Positions 7,785 to 16,430 of a stretch of 64,000 bases of DNA are shown here, one piece after another (the stretch's first letter is position 1; every line of letters begins with the position of its first letter). This DNA is from an uncultured Alistipes sp. (GTDB lineage Bacteria; Bacteroidota; Bacteroidia; Bacteroidales; Rikenellaceae). The stretch spans positions 214,445-278,444 of the forward strand of contig CALLRW010000042.1 of assembly GCA_938014215.1 (NCBI GenBank). The letters are read 5' to 3'. The notes beneath the pieces were generated by a model that was not told the origin of the DNA, ran no database searches, and saw only the letters and a program-made list of their open reading frames with translations. A program made the position numbers and the translations under genes.

Positions 7785-8150
7785 GTGAAGACTCTTTTCA
7801 TCCTGCTCGGTGCGCTGGCACTCGTTCTGGGACTCATCGGCATCTTCGTGCCGCTGCTCCCGACGACGCCGTTTCTGCTGCTGGCGGCGGCCCTCTGGGT
7901 GCGCTCCTCGCCCCGCCTCTACGCCTGGCTGATCGCCCATCGCCGCCTGGGCCCCTACATCCGACAGTTCCGCGAAAACCGCGCCATCCCGCTCCGGGCC
8001 AAGGTACTCTCCGTCGCTCTGCTCTGGGCGACGATGCTCTTCTGCATCATTGCCGTGGTCGACCGCTGGTGGTGGGCCCAGCTCCTGCTGCTGGCCGTGG
8101 CCGTCGGTGTGACGTGGCACATCCTTTCGTTCGCCACGCTGCGCCGGTAG
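7785..8150 (+). CDS. DUF454 (YbaN) family inner-membrane protein
   Basis: A 121-residue membrane protein of the YbaN/DUF454 family. The N-terminal helix (about residues 3-25) leads into the family motif FVPLLPTTPFLLLAAALW. Then comes a basic amphipathic loop with SSPRLYAWLIAHRRLGPYI, and two further helices lie near 75-92 and 96-112. GTG at 7785 is the start, as shown by the family N-terminus and the promoter box 4 nt upstream; the nearest ATG would remove the first helix. Function unknown. It is alone on the plus strand, facing the DUF4377 lipoprotein gene. Confidence 0.85.
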   Translation: MKTLFILLGALALVLGLIGIFVPLLPTTPFLLLAAALWVRSSPRLYAWLIAHRRLGPYIRQFRENRAIPLRAKVLSVALLWATMLFCIIAVVDRWWWAQLLLLAVAVGVTWHILSFATLRR

Positions 8151-8200
8151 GAGGTGCGGCCGGTCTTCGCGGTTGCGCTCCGGGACACCCGTCTTGCCCC

Positions 8201-8842
8201 TTATTCCGGAAGTCCGGCGGACTCCTTCTCCTCGTCGGAGAGCAGCTCCCGCATGCGGTATTTCACCGTCCACGAATCGTTGTCCATCAGGCCGCTCTTC
8301 GCTTCGTCATACACGGCGACGGGCTGGATACGCAACCGGTATTCGTGTCCGGGCTTGAAGTCGAAACCCTCGATCTCCCAGGGAAATGCCTGCCATTGCG
8401 GCATGTCGTAGCGCAGATCCTGGATCCAGTAGCCGACTGTCTGCGCATCGGCCCGCCGCGAGGCAACGCGGATCTCCAACTCGGGGCTGAAGGTCAGCGG
8501 ATCGATCTCCATGGCGGCTTCGGTGCGCGAGAGCTGTTTCTCCATCGTGCAGCGTTCGTCGGGGGCGTCGGCCGGCGGGTTGGCTATCGCGTCGATCCGC
8601 ACGCGCAGGGTCGTCTGCCAGCCCTTCTCGAAGGTGAAGCCTTCGATCGGCCCGGTGACGACCTCCCACGTGGGGTTCGCCCCCTTGCGGACGATATAGG
8701 CCGGAACGTAACCGAACCCCGTGGTGATACCGGCCACCCCCTTTTCGGGGGCAACGGTCCAGGTTTCGATGCGCGATGCATCGTCGTCATCGCAGGCGCC
8801 CAGCACAAAGGGCGTCATCAGCAGGAGAAGCCATCTCTTCAT
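8201..8842 (-). CDS. Lipoprotein with two DUF4377-like domains
   Basis: A 213-residue predicted lipoprotein. The signal peptide MKRWLLLLMTPFVLGAC ends in a lipobox (LGAC), with CDDDD after the cysteine, the acidic pattern seen on Bacteroidetes surface-exported lipoproteins. Two similar segments follow: GPIEGFTFEKGWQTTLRVR with NPPADAPDE after it, and WEIEGFDFKPGHEYRLRIQ. Both look like DUF4377 repeats; function unknown. The start at 8842 was chosen because it begins the signal peptide. Downstream lies the convergent DUF454 gene. No partner gene is adjacent, so it is probably monocistronic. Confidence 0.75.
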   Translation of the reverse strand: MKRWLLLLMTPFVLGACDDDDASRIETWTVAPEKGVAGITTGFGYVPAYIVRKGANPTWEVVTGPIEGFTFEKGWQTTLRVRIDAIANPPADAPDERCTMEKQLSRTEAAMEIDPLTFSPELEIRVASRRADAQTVGYWIQDLRYDMPQWQAFPWEIEGFDFKPGHEYRLRIQPVAVYDEAKSGLMDNDSWTVKYRMRELLSDEEKESAGLPE

Positions 8843-8915
8843 AGGTTTGCGGTTTTTGGTGTGATGTTTCCCTGAAAACGGAACCTCGCGGTCGATACTG
8901 CGTCGGAAAGGGCAC

Positions 8916-8943
8916 AAAAAAACGGACCGAAGTCCGTTTTTTT
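8916..8943. terminator. Terminator downstream of the typA transcript
   Basis: A perfect 12-bp stem (seven A plus CGGAC, loop CGAA, GTCCG plus seven T). It lies after the small membrane gene that follows typA on the minus strand and just upstream of the lipoprotein gene. Confidence 0.8.
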
Positions 8944-9062
8944 GTTGAATGGGTGACTGTTTCCGAGGTGCCTCCCTTTTCGGCAGTGGCCCGACAATGG
9001 TTCGGCAGTGACTCGGCAGCCTCTTCTCTGTTTCCTCTACTCGGCTCCCGCCCCCCCCTCTC

Positions 9063-9380
9063 TCAGGCGAGGTAGTGTTCGGCCATGCTGATCAGGAATC
9101 CGAAGAGCAGGGCGTTGAACAGGATCAGTGGGATCGACTTCTGCTCCTTGCCCGAGGCGGCGAAGAGTGTCGGAATGGTCAGCATCACCGTGACCCCCAT
9201 GCCGTCGGCCCACCAGGGCAGATAGGGCAGGTTGCCGTGGAAGACGATCACCCCGGCGAAGAGGTAGATCAGAAACGACGCAATGCAACTGCGTGCCGAA
9301 AACTTCTGGAAGATCATCGGGATGACCACCAGTGCGCCGGCTACGGCTCCCGTGGCAAGTGCCAGTGTAAAGTGCGTCAT
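9063..9380 (-). CDS. Small hydrophobic membrane protein, unknown
   Basis: A 105-residue protein made almost wholly of hydrophobic segments: helices at about residues 4-24, 32-50, 60-78 and 84-102. I do not recognise a family. The few polar residues are clustered in short loops (FQKFSARSC, SGKEQKS). It begins 36 bases after the typA stop on the same strand and is followed by a strong terminator, so it is probably the second gene of a typA transcript. Coding use matches its neighbours. A real gene is likely from length and topology, but its role is unknown. Confidence 0.7.
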   Translation of the reverse strand: MTHFTLALATGAVAGALVVIPMIFQKFSARSCIASFLIYLFAGVIVFHGNLPYLPWWADGMGVTVMLTIPTLFAASGKEQKSIPLILFNALLFGFLISMAEHYLA

Positions 9381-9416
9381 GGTCGTTTCGTTGAAGGGTT
9401 TGCAGGGTGTTGTGTG

Positions 9417-11216
9417 CTATTTGGCGGCGCGCTTGCGGTCGGTTTCGTGGAGGAGAATCTTCCGCAGACGGAGTGCGTGGGGCGTTACCTCGACGTATTC
9501 ATCCTCCTTGATGTATTCGAGCGCCTCCTCGAGCGTGAAGACCTTCGGCGGTACGATCACCGCCTTGTCGTCCGAACCCGATGCACGCATGTTGGTCAGC
9601 TGCTTGGCCTTGGTGACGTTCACCGTGATGTCGTTCTGACGCGTGTGCTCGCCGATGACCTGCCCCTCGTAGACCTGATCCATCGGGTTGATGAAGAAGC
9701 GGCCGCGGTCCTGCAGCTTGTCGATTGAGTAGGCGTAGGCCGTGCCGGTCTCGCCCGAGATGATCGAGCCGTTGGTGCGCATCTCGATGTCGCCGGCCCA
9801 CGGTTCGAAATCCTTGAAGCGGTGGGTCATGATCGCCTCGCCGGCCGTGGCCGTCAGCATGTTCGAGCGCAGACCGATGATGCCTCGCGACGGAATGTCG
9901 AACAGCAGCCGTACGCGTTCGCCGTCCGACGTCATGTCGCGCAGCGTACCCTTGCGGCGCGTGGTCATGTCGATCACCGTGCCGGAGTGCTCCTCGGGGC
10001 AGTCGACCGTCAGCTCCTCGACCGGTTCGCACTTCTTGCCGTCGATCACCTTGGTGATGACCTGCGGCTGACCGACCTGCAGCTCATAGCCTTCGCGGCG
10101 CATCGTCTCGATGAGCACCGAGAGGTGCAGCACGCCGCGGCCGAAGACGTTGAACGAATCGGCCGACGGACCCGGCGTCACGCGCAGGGCGAGGTTCTTC
10201 TCCAGCTCGCGGTCCAGACGCTCCTTGATGTGGCGCGAGGTGACATATTTGCCGTCCTTGCCGAAGAAGGGCGAGTTGTTGATCGTGAAGAGCATCGACA
10301 TCGTGGGTTCGTCGATGGCGATGGGCGGCAGCGGCTCCGGGTTGTCGTAGTCGCAGATCGTGTCGCCGATCTCGAAGCCGTCGATACCCATGATGGCGCA
10401 GATCTCGCCGCACGGAACCTCCTCGACGCGCTTCTTGCCGAGACCTTCGAAGACCATCAGGTCCTTGATCTTGCACTTCTGCATCGTCACGCCGTCGCGC
10501 TTGGCCAGCGTGACGTTCTGTCCGGCGCGCAGCGTGCCGCGCGTCAGCTTGCCCACGGCGATACGTCCCGTGTAGGAGGAGTATTCGAGCGAGGTGATCA
10601 GCAGCTGCGGCGTACCCTCGACCTGGGCCGGTTCGGGGATCTCGTCGATGATCGTATCGAGCAGCGGCACGATCGAATTGGTGCGTTCGTTCCACTTGTG
10701 TGACATCCAGCCCTGTTTGGCCGAGCCGTAGATGGTCTTGTAGTCGAGCTGCTCTTCGGTGGCGTTGAGCGAGAACATCAGGTCGAAGACCTGTTCGTTG
10801 ACCACCTCGGGGCGGCAGTTGGGCTTGTCCACCTTGTTGATCACCACGATGGGCTTCTTGCCCAGCGCCAGGGCCTTCTGCAGCACGAAGCGCGTCTGCG
10901 GCATCGTCCCCTCGAAGGCATCGACCAGCAGCAGCACGCCGTCGCACATGTTCAGCACGCGCTCGACCTCGCCGCCAAAGTCGGCGTGGCCCGGGGTGTC
11001 GATGATATTGATCTTGTAGTCCTTGTAGATCACCGAGACGTTCTTCGAGAGAATCGTGATTCCCCGTTCGCGTTCCAGATCGTTGTTGTCCAGAATCAGG
11101 TCGCCCGTCTGCTGGTTGTCACGCAGGACATGGCCTGCCAGAATCATCTTGTCGACGAGCGTCGTCTTGCCGTGGTCGACGTGGGCAATAATGGCGATAT
11201 TGCGCAGTTTTTGCAT
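9417..11216 (-). CDS. typA: Ribosome-associated GTPase TypA/BipA
   Basis: TypA/BipA is a translational GTPase that binds the ribosome and affects assembly and stress growth. The 599-residue protein is full length. The G1 loop AHVDHGKTTL is at residues 10-19, the G2/G3 region has ERGITILSKN and DTPGHADFGGEVER, and NKVDKP is the G4 motif. EF-G-like domains III and V and the BipA-specific C-terminal domain (ending KILLHETDRKRAAK) follow. The start at 11216 (MQKLRNIAIIAH) is the family norm. The gene is divergent from aroB, and a TACCTTTG box lies 19 bases upstream. Confidence 0.97.
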   Translation of the reverse strand: MQKLRNIAIIAHVDHGKTTLVDKMILAGHVLRDNQQTGDLILDNNDLERERGITILSKNVSVIYKDYKINIIDTPGHADFGGEVERVLNMCDGVLLLVDAFEGTMPQTRFVLQKALALGKKPIVVINKVDKPNCRPEVVNEQVFDLMFSLNATEEQLDYKTIYGSAKQGWMSHKWNERTNSIVPLLDTIIDEIPEPAQVEGTPQLLITSLEYSSYTGRIAVGKLTRGTLRAGQNVTLAKRDGVTMQKCKIKDLMVFEGLGKKRVEEVPCGEICAIMGIDGFEIGDTICDYDNPEPLPPIAIDEPTMSMLFTINNSPFFGKDGKYVTSRHIKERLDRELEKNLALRVTPGPSADSFNVFGRGVLHLSVLIETMRREGYELQVGQPQVITKVIDGKKCEPVEELTVDCPEEHSGTVIDMTTRRKGTLRDMTSDGERVRLLFDIPSRGIIGLRSNMLTATAGEAIMTHRFKDFEPWAGDIEMRTNGSIISGETGTAYAYSIDKLQDRGRFFINPMDQVYEGQVIGEHTRQNDITVNVTKAKQLTNMRASGSDDKAVIVPPKVFTLEEALEYIKEDEYVEVTPHALRLRKILLHETDRKRAAK

Positions 11217-11235
11217 AAATCTGTATTTTGACGTG

Positions 11236-11243
11236 CAAAGGTA
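11236..11243 (-). promoter_or_regulatory. Promoter -7 box (TACCTTTG) of typA
   Basis: Minus-strand TACCTTTG, 19 bp before the typA ATG, in the typA/aroB divergent gap. Confidence 0.7.
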
Positions 11244-11265
11244 ACAATTTCTGCGGGAAATATAC

Positions 11266-11273
11266 TACTTTTG
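11266..11273 (+). promoter_or_regulatory. Promoter -7 box (TACTTTTG) of aroB
   Basis: Plus-strand TACTTTTG, 24 bp before the aroB ATG, back to back with the typA promoter. Confidence 0.65.
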
Positions 11274-11297
11274 CTTGCTTCTTAAAAAAGTTAAAGA

Positions 11298-12314
11298 ATG
11301 AAACCCGCATTCAACCTCTGCAATTGCAGCGAGGTCTATATCGGTTCGGCCGCCGAACTTCTTCCCGGACTCCTCCCCAAGGGGCGGGTCGTCGTGGTGG
11401 CCGATTCGACGATCGACCGCCTGTACCATGCGCTGCTGGCCAAGCACGACGCCGTGCTGATCGGGCTGGGGGAGAGCGTCAAGACCCTCCAGACCGTCGA
11501 AACGATCTACCGCCGGTTCCTCGAACTGGGGGTTGACCGCTCGACCTTCGTACTGGCCATCGGCGGGGGGATCGTCACCGACGTGGCCGGATTCGCCGCC
11601 TCGACCTTCATGCGCGGCGTGAAGTTCGGATTCGTTTCTACGACCCTTCTGGGGCAGGTCGACGCCTCGATCGGCGGCAAGAATGGCGTCAATGTCGACG
11701 GGTACAAGAATATGGTCGGGACCTTCACCCAGCCGCAGTTTGTCATCTGCGATCCGGCGCTGCTGCGCTCGCTGCCCGAACGGGAGTTCCGGGCCGGACT
11801 GGCCGAGGTGGTCAAGGCGGCCGTCATCGCCGACGGCGGGCTCTTTGCCCGCCTCGAGCAGCTCTCCTTCGAGGAGCTGCGGCGCGATACGTCCCTGCTT
11901 GCCGGGATCATCGAGGCGGCCATCCGTGTCAAGGTCGGCATTGTCGAGCGCGACGAGAAGGAGTCCGGCGAACGGCGCAAGCTCAACCTCGGACATACGC
12001 TGGCCCACGCCATCGAGAAGTGCTCCAGCCGCATGAACCACGGGGAGGCCGTGGCGGTCGGTACGGCGCTGATGGCCGGTGCGGCGGTGCGGCTCGGCCT
12101 GCTCGGCGAGGAGGAGCGGCAGCGTATCGAGGCGTTGCTGACCCGGCTGGGATTCACGCTCACACCGCCCGTCGAGATGAAACGCCTGCTGAAGGAGGTC
12201 GGCAAGGACAAGAAGAGCGAGAGCGGGCAGCTGCATGTCGTGCTGCCCGTCGGGATCGGAGCGTGCGAGGTGCGCACGATGACCCCGATCGCCTTTGGCG
12301 CCCTCTTCGCATAG
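11298..12314 (+). CDS. aroB: 3-dehydroquinate synthase
   Basis: AroB closes DAHP to 3-dehydroquinate, step two of the shikimate pathway, using NAD and a divalent metal. The 338-residue protein has the NAD-binding block IGGGIVTDVAGFAA, the substrate loop GQVDASIGGKNGVN, metal ligands expected in AEVVKAAVI and LNLGHTLAHAIE, and a second His in NHGEAVAVG. It is slightly shorter than many AroB proteins but has all core blocks. No other aro gene is adjacent. A palindromic terminator separates it from the convergent AraC gene. Confidence 0.96.
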   Translation: MKPAFNLCNCSEVYIGSAAELLPGLLPKGRVVVVADSTIDRLYHALLAKHDAVLIGLGESVKTLQTVETIYRRFLELGVDRSTFVLAIGGGIVTDVAGFAASTFMRGVKFGFVSTTLLGQVDASIGGKNGVNVDGYKNMVGTFTQPQFVICDPALLRSLPEREFRAGLAEVVKAAVIADGGLFARLEQLSFEELRRDTSLLAGIIEAAIRVKVGIVERDEKESGERRKLNLGHTLAHAIEKCSSRMNHGEAVAVGTALMAGAAVRLGLLGEEERQRIEALLTRLGFTLTPPVEMKRLLKEVGKDKKSESGQLHVVLPVGIGACEVRTMTPIAFGALFA

Positions 12315-12345
12315 ACCCTGCGGGGCTTCCCCTGGACGGAAGGCC

Positions 12346-12387
12346 AAAGAGAGACGGATCCGAATGCATTCGGATCCGTCTCTCTTT
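12346..12387. terminator. 42-bp perfect palindrome, bidirectional terminator
   Basis: Two 21-nt arms with no loop (AAAGAGAGACGGATCCGAATG and its exact complement). It sits between aroB and the convergent AraC gene, whose stop codon touches its right end. The A/T ends make it usable on both strands. Confidence 0.8.
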
Positions 12388-13289
12388 TATAGGTGTCGGT
12401 TCTCCGCCGGACGGTCGAACCGTTGGCGGTGTTCGCTCGGCGAGACCCCGGTCTGCGACTTGAAGAACTTCCCGAAGACCGACTGATCGGCAAACCCCAG
12501 GCGGTCGGCAATCTCCTTGATGTCCTTGTCGGTGCTCTCGAGATAGCGGCGGGCCTCGGCGCAGAGCAGTCCGGCCAGATGGGCGTAGACCGTGTGGCCG
12601 GTCGTGCGCTTGACGATCCGCGAGAGGTAGGTCGGCGAGATGTGCAGCGCATCGGCATAGAAGCCCAGGTCGTGGTGCTGGAGGTAGTTCTCGACCGAAA
12701 GACGCTTGAATTCGCGGAAGAGCAGGTCGGCACGCTTCACGCAGAGCGGTTCCGACGGGCGGTCGTTGTCGCGGTGGAGGATCTCGGTGATCTGCAGCAG
12801 GAAGAGTCCGCACCAGTGGCGGACGATCCCGCGCCGGCAGGTCGTATAGGGAGAGAGTCCGCCGGCGAACAGCAGCGCGGTCCGCCGCAGGTGCTCCCAG
12901 GCGGTTGTCTCGGGGTGGAGAATCGTCGGGCGGGTCGTATCGCCGTATCGGGCCAGCTGGCTGTACATGGGCTGTCCGTCGGGCAGCGTGTCGAAGAAAT
13001 CGGGGTTGAGGCCGACGCCGAGCAGCCGGAACCCTTCGCCGGGGTCCCCGAGCGTGCAGCTGCGGCTCGGCGAGAGGATGAGCAGGTCGCCCGCAGCCAG
13101 GGGCTTCTCGCCCGTACGGTCGGTTACGCGGGCTGTGCCGTTTTCAACCAGTCCGAAAAAGAACTCCCGCTCGAGCCGCAACCCCTCGCCGGAGCACTCC
13201 CGGACCGTGATTTCGCGGCAAAATACCTCGTTGAGGAGATCCTGGACGGGATTGTCCGGGCGGGATGTCTGTGTGTGGGGGCGGGTCAT
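12387..13289 (-). CDS. AraC-family transcriptional regulator
   Basis: A 300-residue regulator with an N-terminal cupin-like sensing domain (about residues 20-140, including AAGDLLILSPSR) and a C-terminal AraC/XylS double helix-turn-helix (about 195-290). The HTH shows LHISPTYLSRIVKRTTGHTV and the classic second-helix signature FADQSVFGKFFKSQTGVSPSEHR. The ligand and targets are unknown. It is transcribed away from the neighbouring membrane/kinase fusion, which could be a target of divergent regulation; that is inference from position only. The stop codon abuts the palindromic terminator. Confidence 0.9.
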   Translation of the reverse strand: MTRPHTQTSRPDNPVQDLLNEVFCREITVRECSGEGLRLEREFFFGLVENGTARVTDRTGEKPLAAGDLLILSPSRSCTLGDPGEGFRLLGVGLNPDFFDTLPDGQPMYSQLARYGDTTRPTILHPETTAWEHLRRTALLFAGGLSPYTTCRRGIVRHWCGLFLLQITEILHRDNDRPSEPLCVKRADLLFREFKRLSVENYLQHHDLGFYADALHISPTYLSRIVKRTTGHTVYAHLAGLLCAEARRYLESTDKDIKEIADRLGFADQSVFGKFFKSQTGVSPSEHRQRFDRPAENRHL

Positions 13290-13311
13290 GGCTTCGGTGT
13301 GTTTCGGAAGA

Positions 13312-13319
13312 CAAAGGTA
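13312..13319 (-). promoter_or_regulatory. Promoter -7 box (TACCTTTG) of the AraC gene
   Basis: Minus-strand TACCTTTG, 22 bp before the ATG at 13289. Confidence 0.65.
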
Positions 13320-13420
13320 CGGTTTTGTTTCGGATTATACCAATTTCGGTCGTTTCTTTATGATCCGAATCTCGCCGGAAAAGCCGAATTTTGCCCCCTG
13401 ATACCATCGATTACCCGAAC

Positions 13421-14926
13421 ATGAATATCTCTACCGAGCGAATGGTGCGGCGTTATCTGATCTTCGTCGTCGCACTCTTTGTCAACGCCTTCGGAATCGC
13501 GTTGATTACCAAAGCCCTGCTCGGCACGTCGCCCATCACGAGCGTCACCTACGTGCTGAGCATGTTCACCCCGATGACCATGGGGCAGTGGACCATCATC
13601 CTCAATCTGCTCTTCATGCTGGGCGAGATCCCCTTCATGACCCGTCAGCAGATGCGCGACGACCGCCGGATCTTCCTGCTGCAGATCCCCGTCACGCTCT
13701 TCTTCGGCACCTTCATCGACTGCTCGATGGGGCTGCTCTTCTGGCTCGAACCGACGGCCTATCTGGCCAAGATCGTCAGCCTGCTCATCGGCTGCTTCGT
13801 GCTGGCCGTCGGCATCGCCCTCGAGGTGAAGGTCAACGTCGCCATGGCCGCCGGCGAATACTTCGTACGGGCCATTTCGCGCCGCCTGCACCGCGAATTC
13901 GGATACGTCAAGCTGGGTTTCGACGTCACGCTGGTCGTCCTGGCCTGCCTGCTGTCGCTGATCTTCCTCTCGGGGATCTACGGCGTGCGCGAGGGGACGG
14001 TCACCGCGGCGCTGATCGTCGGCCCGATCGTCCACTTCATCACCCCCTATTACCGCATCCTCGACCGCTGGATCGGCGACACCTCGTCGCAGACGGCCGA
14101 ACGCTCGGCCCGCCGGGCCGCCGAGGCCGCTTCGGCGCATGTCGTCATCACCATCGCCCGCGAGTACGGCAGCGGCGGCCATCTGCTCGGCGAGCGGCTG
14201 TCGCGTCTGCTGGGGCTTCGGCTCTACGACCGCGAGTTCATCCGCCTGGCCGCGCAGAAGAGCGGCATGACCGAGGAGTATATCCTCCACAACGAACAGT
14301 CGATCCCGTCGTTCTGGCTCAAGTGCATCTTCGCCCAGTCGAACGGCGCGCGGATGGATCGCAGCCTCTCGCCCGACGACGTGCTGTTCGTGGCCGAGAG
14401 CCGCATCGTGCAGGAGCTGGCCGCCCGCGAATCGTGCATCATCGTGGGGCGTTGCGCCGACTTCGTGCTGCGTGACGACCCGCGTATCGTGCGCATCTTC
14501 TGCTGCTCCGATCCGGAGAGTGCCCGCGCACGGTGTGTCCGGGAGTACGGCATCTCGCCCGAAGGGGCCGAGGCCGAGATCCGGCGCATCAACCGCAACC
14601 GCCGCACCCACTACGAATACTACACCGGCGAGCGGTGGGATGATCCCCACCGCTACGATCTGACGGTCAATACCGGCCGCATGTCGCTCGACGATGCCGC
14701 GCAGGCCATCGCCAGCCTCTACCGCGAACGGGTGGCTGCCCCGGCTCCGCTTCATGCTGTCGATCCCGCCGTCGGTGCTGCCCGGACGACCGGTGCGGTT
14801 GCTGCCTCCGAGGCTGCCGGAACTGCCGGAACGGTTGCTGCCTCCGAGGCTGCCAGAACGGTAGCCGGAGACTCCTCAGCGGTATCTGCCGAAGAGAGCG
14901 CTCCCGGGAAGGATGCCGGGCGTTGA
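13421..14926 (+). CDS. YczE/YitT-like membrane domain fused to a cytidylate-kinase-like domain
   Basis: A 501-residue fusion. Residues 1 to about 205 form five or so transmembrane helices of the YczE/YitT/DUF6198 type (TKALLGTSPITSVTYVLS near the start is the family motif). Residues from about 225 form a cytosolic P-loop kinase of the Cytidylate_kin2 type: ITIAREYGSGGHLLGERL is the ATP loop, followed by YDREFIRLAA and IIVGRCADFVL. A low-complexity Ala/Thr/Glu tail of about 60 residues contains a duplicated VAASEAA segment. The substrate is unknown; the arrangement suggests a membrane-anchored nucleotide or small-molecule kinase. ATG 13421 was preferred over an upstream TTG. Domain calls are fairly sure; function is inference. 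Confidence 0.85.
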   Translation: MNISTERMVRRYLIFVVALFVNAFGIALITKALLGTSPITSVTYVLSMFTPMTMGQWTIILNLLFMLGEIPFMTRQQMRDDRRIFLLQIPVTLFFGTFIDCSMGLLFWLEPTAYLAKIVSLLIGCFVLAVGIALEVKVNVAMAAGEYFVRAISRRLHREFGYVKLGFDVTLVVLACLLSLIFLSGIYGVREGTVTAALIVGPIVHFITPYYRILDRWIGDTSSQTAERSARRAAEAASAHVVITIAREYGSGGHLLGERLSRLLGLRLYDREFIRLAAQKSGMTEEYILHNEQSIPSFWLKCIFAQSNGARMDRSLSPDDVLFVAESRIVQELAARESCIIVGRCADFVLRDDPRIVRIFCCSDPESARARCVREYGISPEGAEAEIRRINRNRRTHYEYYTGERWDDPHRYDLTVNTGRMSLDDAAQAIASLYRERVAAPAPLHAVDPAVGAARTTGAVAASEAAGTAGTVAASEAARTVAGDSSAVSAEESAPGKDAGR

Positions 14927-14975
14927 TCCCGATTCCCCTTGCTTTCGACATGCTATCGGGCGGGGTGTCCCGCAT

Positions 14976-15016
14976 GAAAAAAACGCAGAAACCGGATCTC
15001 GGTTCCTGCGTTTTTT
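14976..15016. terminator. Terminator between the kinase fusion and malic enzyme genes
   Basis: AAAAAAACGCAG and CTGCGTTTTTTC flank an inner paired segment (AACCG/CGGTT). A/T tracts on both sides fit the convergent genes. Confidence 0.75.
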
Positions 15017-15039
15017 CGTATTCGCAAAGGGCTGGGGGC

Positions 15040-16320
15040 TTACTTGCCGTAGCGGCTGCGCAGCTCCTCGGCGTAGGCCTCCCAGTCGGTGATCACGCGG
15101 CGGGCGACGCCCGACTCCACGGCGGCACGCGCCACGGCGGTCGAGATGCGCGGCAGCAGTCGCGGATCGATCGGTTTGGGGATCAGGTAGGCGCGTCCGA
15201 ATTCGAGCTTCTCGACGCCGTAGGCCTCGCGGACCGACTCCGGAACCGGCTCACGGGTCAGATCGGCCAGCGCATGGGCGGCGGCCAGCTTCATCGCCTC
15301 GTTGATCTTCGTGGCCCGCACGTCGAGTGCTCCGCGGAAGATGTAGGGGAATCCCAGCACGTTGTTCACCTGATTCGGGTAGTCCGAACGGCCCGTGGCG
15401 AAGATGATGTCCGGACGCGAGGCCATGGCCGTCTCGTAGGCGATCTCCGGATCGGGGTTGGCCAGCGCCATGACGATCGGGTTGCCGGCCATCGTGCGCA
15501 GCATCTCGGGTTTGAGCGTGTCGGCCTTCGAGACGCCCAGGAAGACGTCCGCCCCGTCGATCGCCTCGGCCAGCGTCGAGATGCGGCGCGTCGTGGCGAA
15601 TTCGCGCTTCAGGTGGTTGATGTCCTCGCGGTAGATCGTCACCACGCCGTGGCTGTCGCACAGCGTGACGTTCTCGCGCCGTACGCCCAGCTCGACGAAG
15701 AGCCGCGCACAGGCGATGGCGGCGGCTCCGGCGCCGTTGACCACCACGCGTAGCTGGCGGAGCTCCTTGCCGGCGATCTTCGCGCCGTTCAGCAGAGCGG
15801 CCGAGGTGATGATGGCCGTGCCGTGCTGGTCGTCGTGCATGAGCGGGATGTCGAGCTCCTCGCGCAGGCGGGTCTCGATCTCGAAACACTCCGGCGCCTT
15901 GATATCCTCGAGGTTGATGCCGCCGAAGGTCGGGGCGATAGCCTTCACCGTGCGGATGAACTCCTCGGGATCGGTCGCATCGACCTCGATGTCGAAGGCG
16001 TCGATGCCGGCGTAGGTCTTGAAGAGCATGCTCTTGCCCTCCATGACGGGTTTGGCCGCCAGCGGGCCGATGTTGCCCAGGCCGAGCACCGCCGTGCCGT
16101 TTGAGATGACGGCCACGAGGTTGCCCTTGCCCGTATAGGTGTAGACCTCCTCGGGGCGGGCCGCGATGGCGCGTGACGGAGCCGCCACGCCCGGCGAGTA
16201 GGCCAGCGAGAGGTCGTAGGGGGTTTCATGGGGTTTCGTCGGGACGACTCCGATCTTGCCGGGGTGCCCTTCGCTGTGGTAGCGCAGCGCCGCTTCGTCG
16301 AGTTTCGATTGGGTATCCAT
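15040..16320 (-). CDS. Malic enzyme, short form (NAD(P)-dependent)
   Basis: Malic enzyme oxidatively decarboxylates malate to pyruvate. The 426-residue protein is the short bacterial form without the phosphotransacetylase-like C-terminal domain found in MaeB. Visible blocks are SLAYSPGVAAPSRAI, the metal-binding NLEDIKAPECFEIE, MHDDQHGTAII, the dinucleotide fold VVNGAGAAAIACA, and NPIVMALANPDPEI. The start was placed at 16320 (MDTQSKLDEAAL); ATG at 16341 in the same frame adds MNKKGKQ and cannot be excluded. Cofactor preference cannot be read reliably by eye. It is preceded by its own promoter boxes. Confidence 0.92.
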   Translation of the reverse strand: MDTQSKLDEAALRYHSEGHPGKIGVVPTKPHETPYDLSLAYSPGVAAPSRAIAARPEEVYTYTGKGNLVAVISNGTAVLGLGNIGPLAAKPVMEGKSMLFKTYAGIDAFDIEVDATDPEEFIRTVKAIAPTFGGINLEDIKAPECFEIETRLREELDIPLMHDDQHGTAIITSAALLNGAKIAGKELRQLRVVVNGAGAAAIACARLFVELGVRRENVTLCDSHGVVTIYREDINHLKREFATTRRISTLAEAIDGADVFLGVSKADTLKPEMLRTMAGNPIVMALANPDPEIAYETAMASRPDIIFATGRSDYPNQVNNVLGFPYIFRGALDVRATKINEAMKLAAAHALADLTREPVPESVREAYGVEKLEFGRAYLIPKPIDPRLLPRISTAVARAAVESGVARRVITDWEAYAEELRSRYGK

Positions 16321-16371
16321 CTGTTTGCCTTTTTTATTCATACATATTCTCTTCCCAAAACGGGAATCCGG

Positions 16372-16379
16372 CAAATATA
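16372..16379 (-). promoter_or_regulatory. Promoter -7 box (TATATTTG) of malic enzyme
   Basis: Minus-strand TATATTTG, 52 bp before the ATG at 16320 (31 bp before the alternative ATG at 16341). Confidence 0.5.
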
Positions 16380-16430
16380 GTACAAATATGTGGCAAACGG
16401 GGTGATTTTTTCGGATTTTTCGGCCAAACG

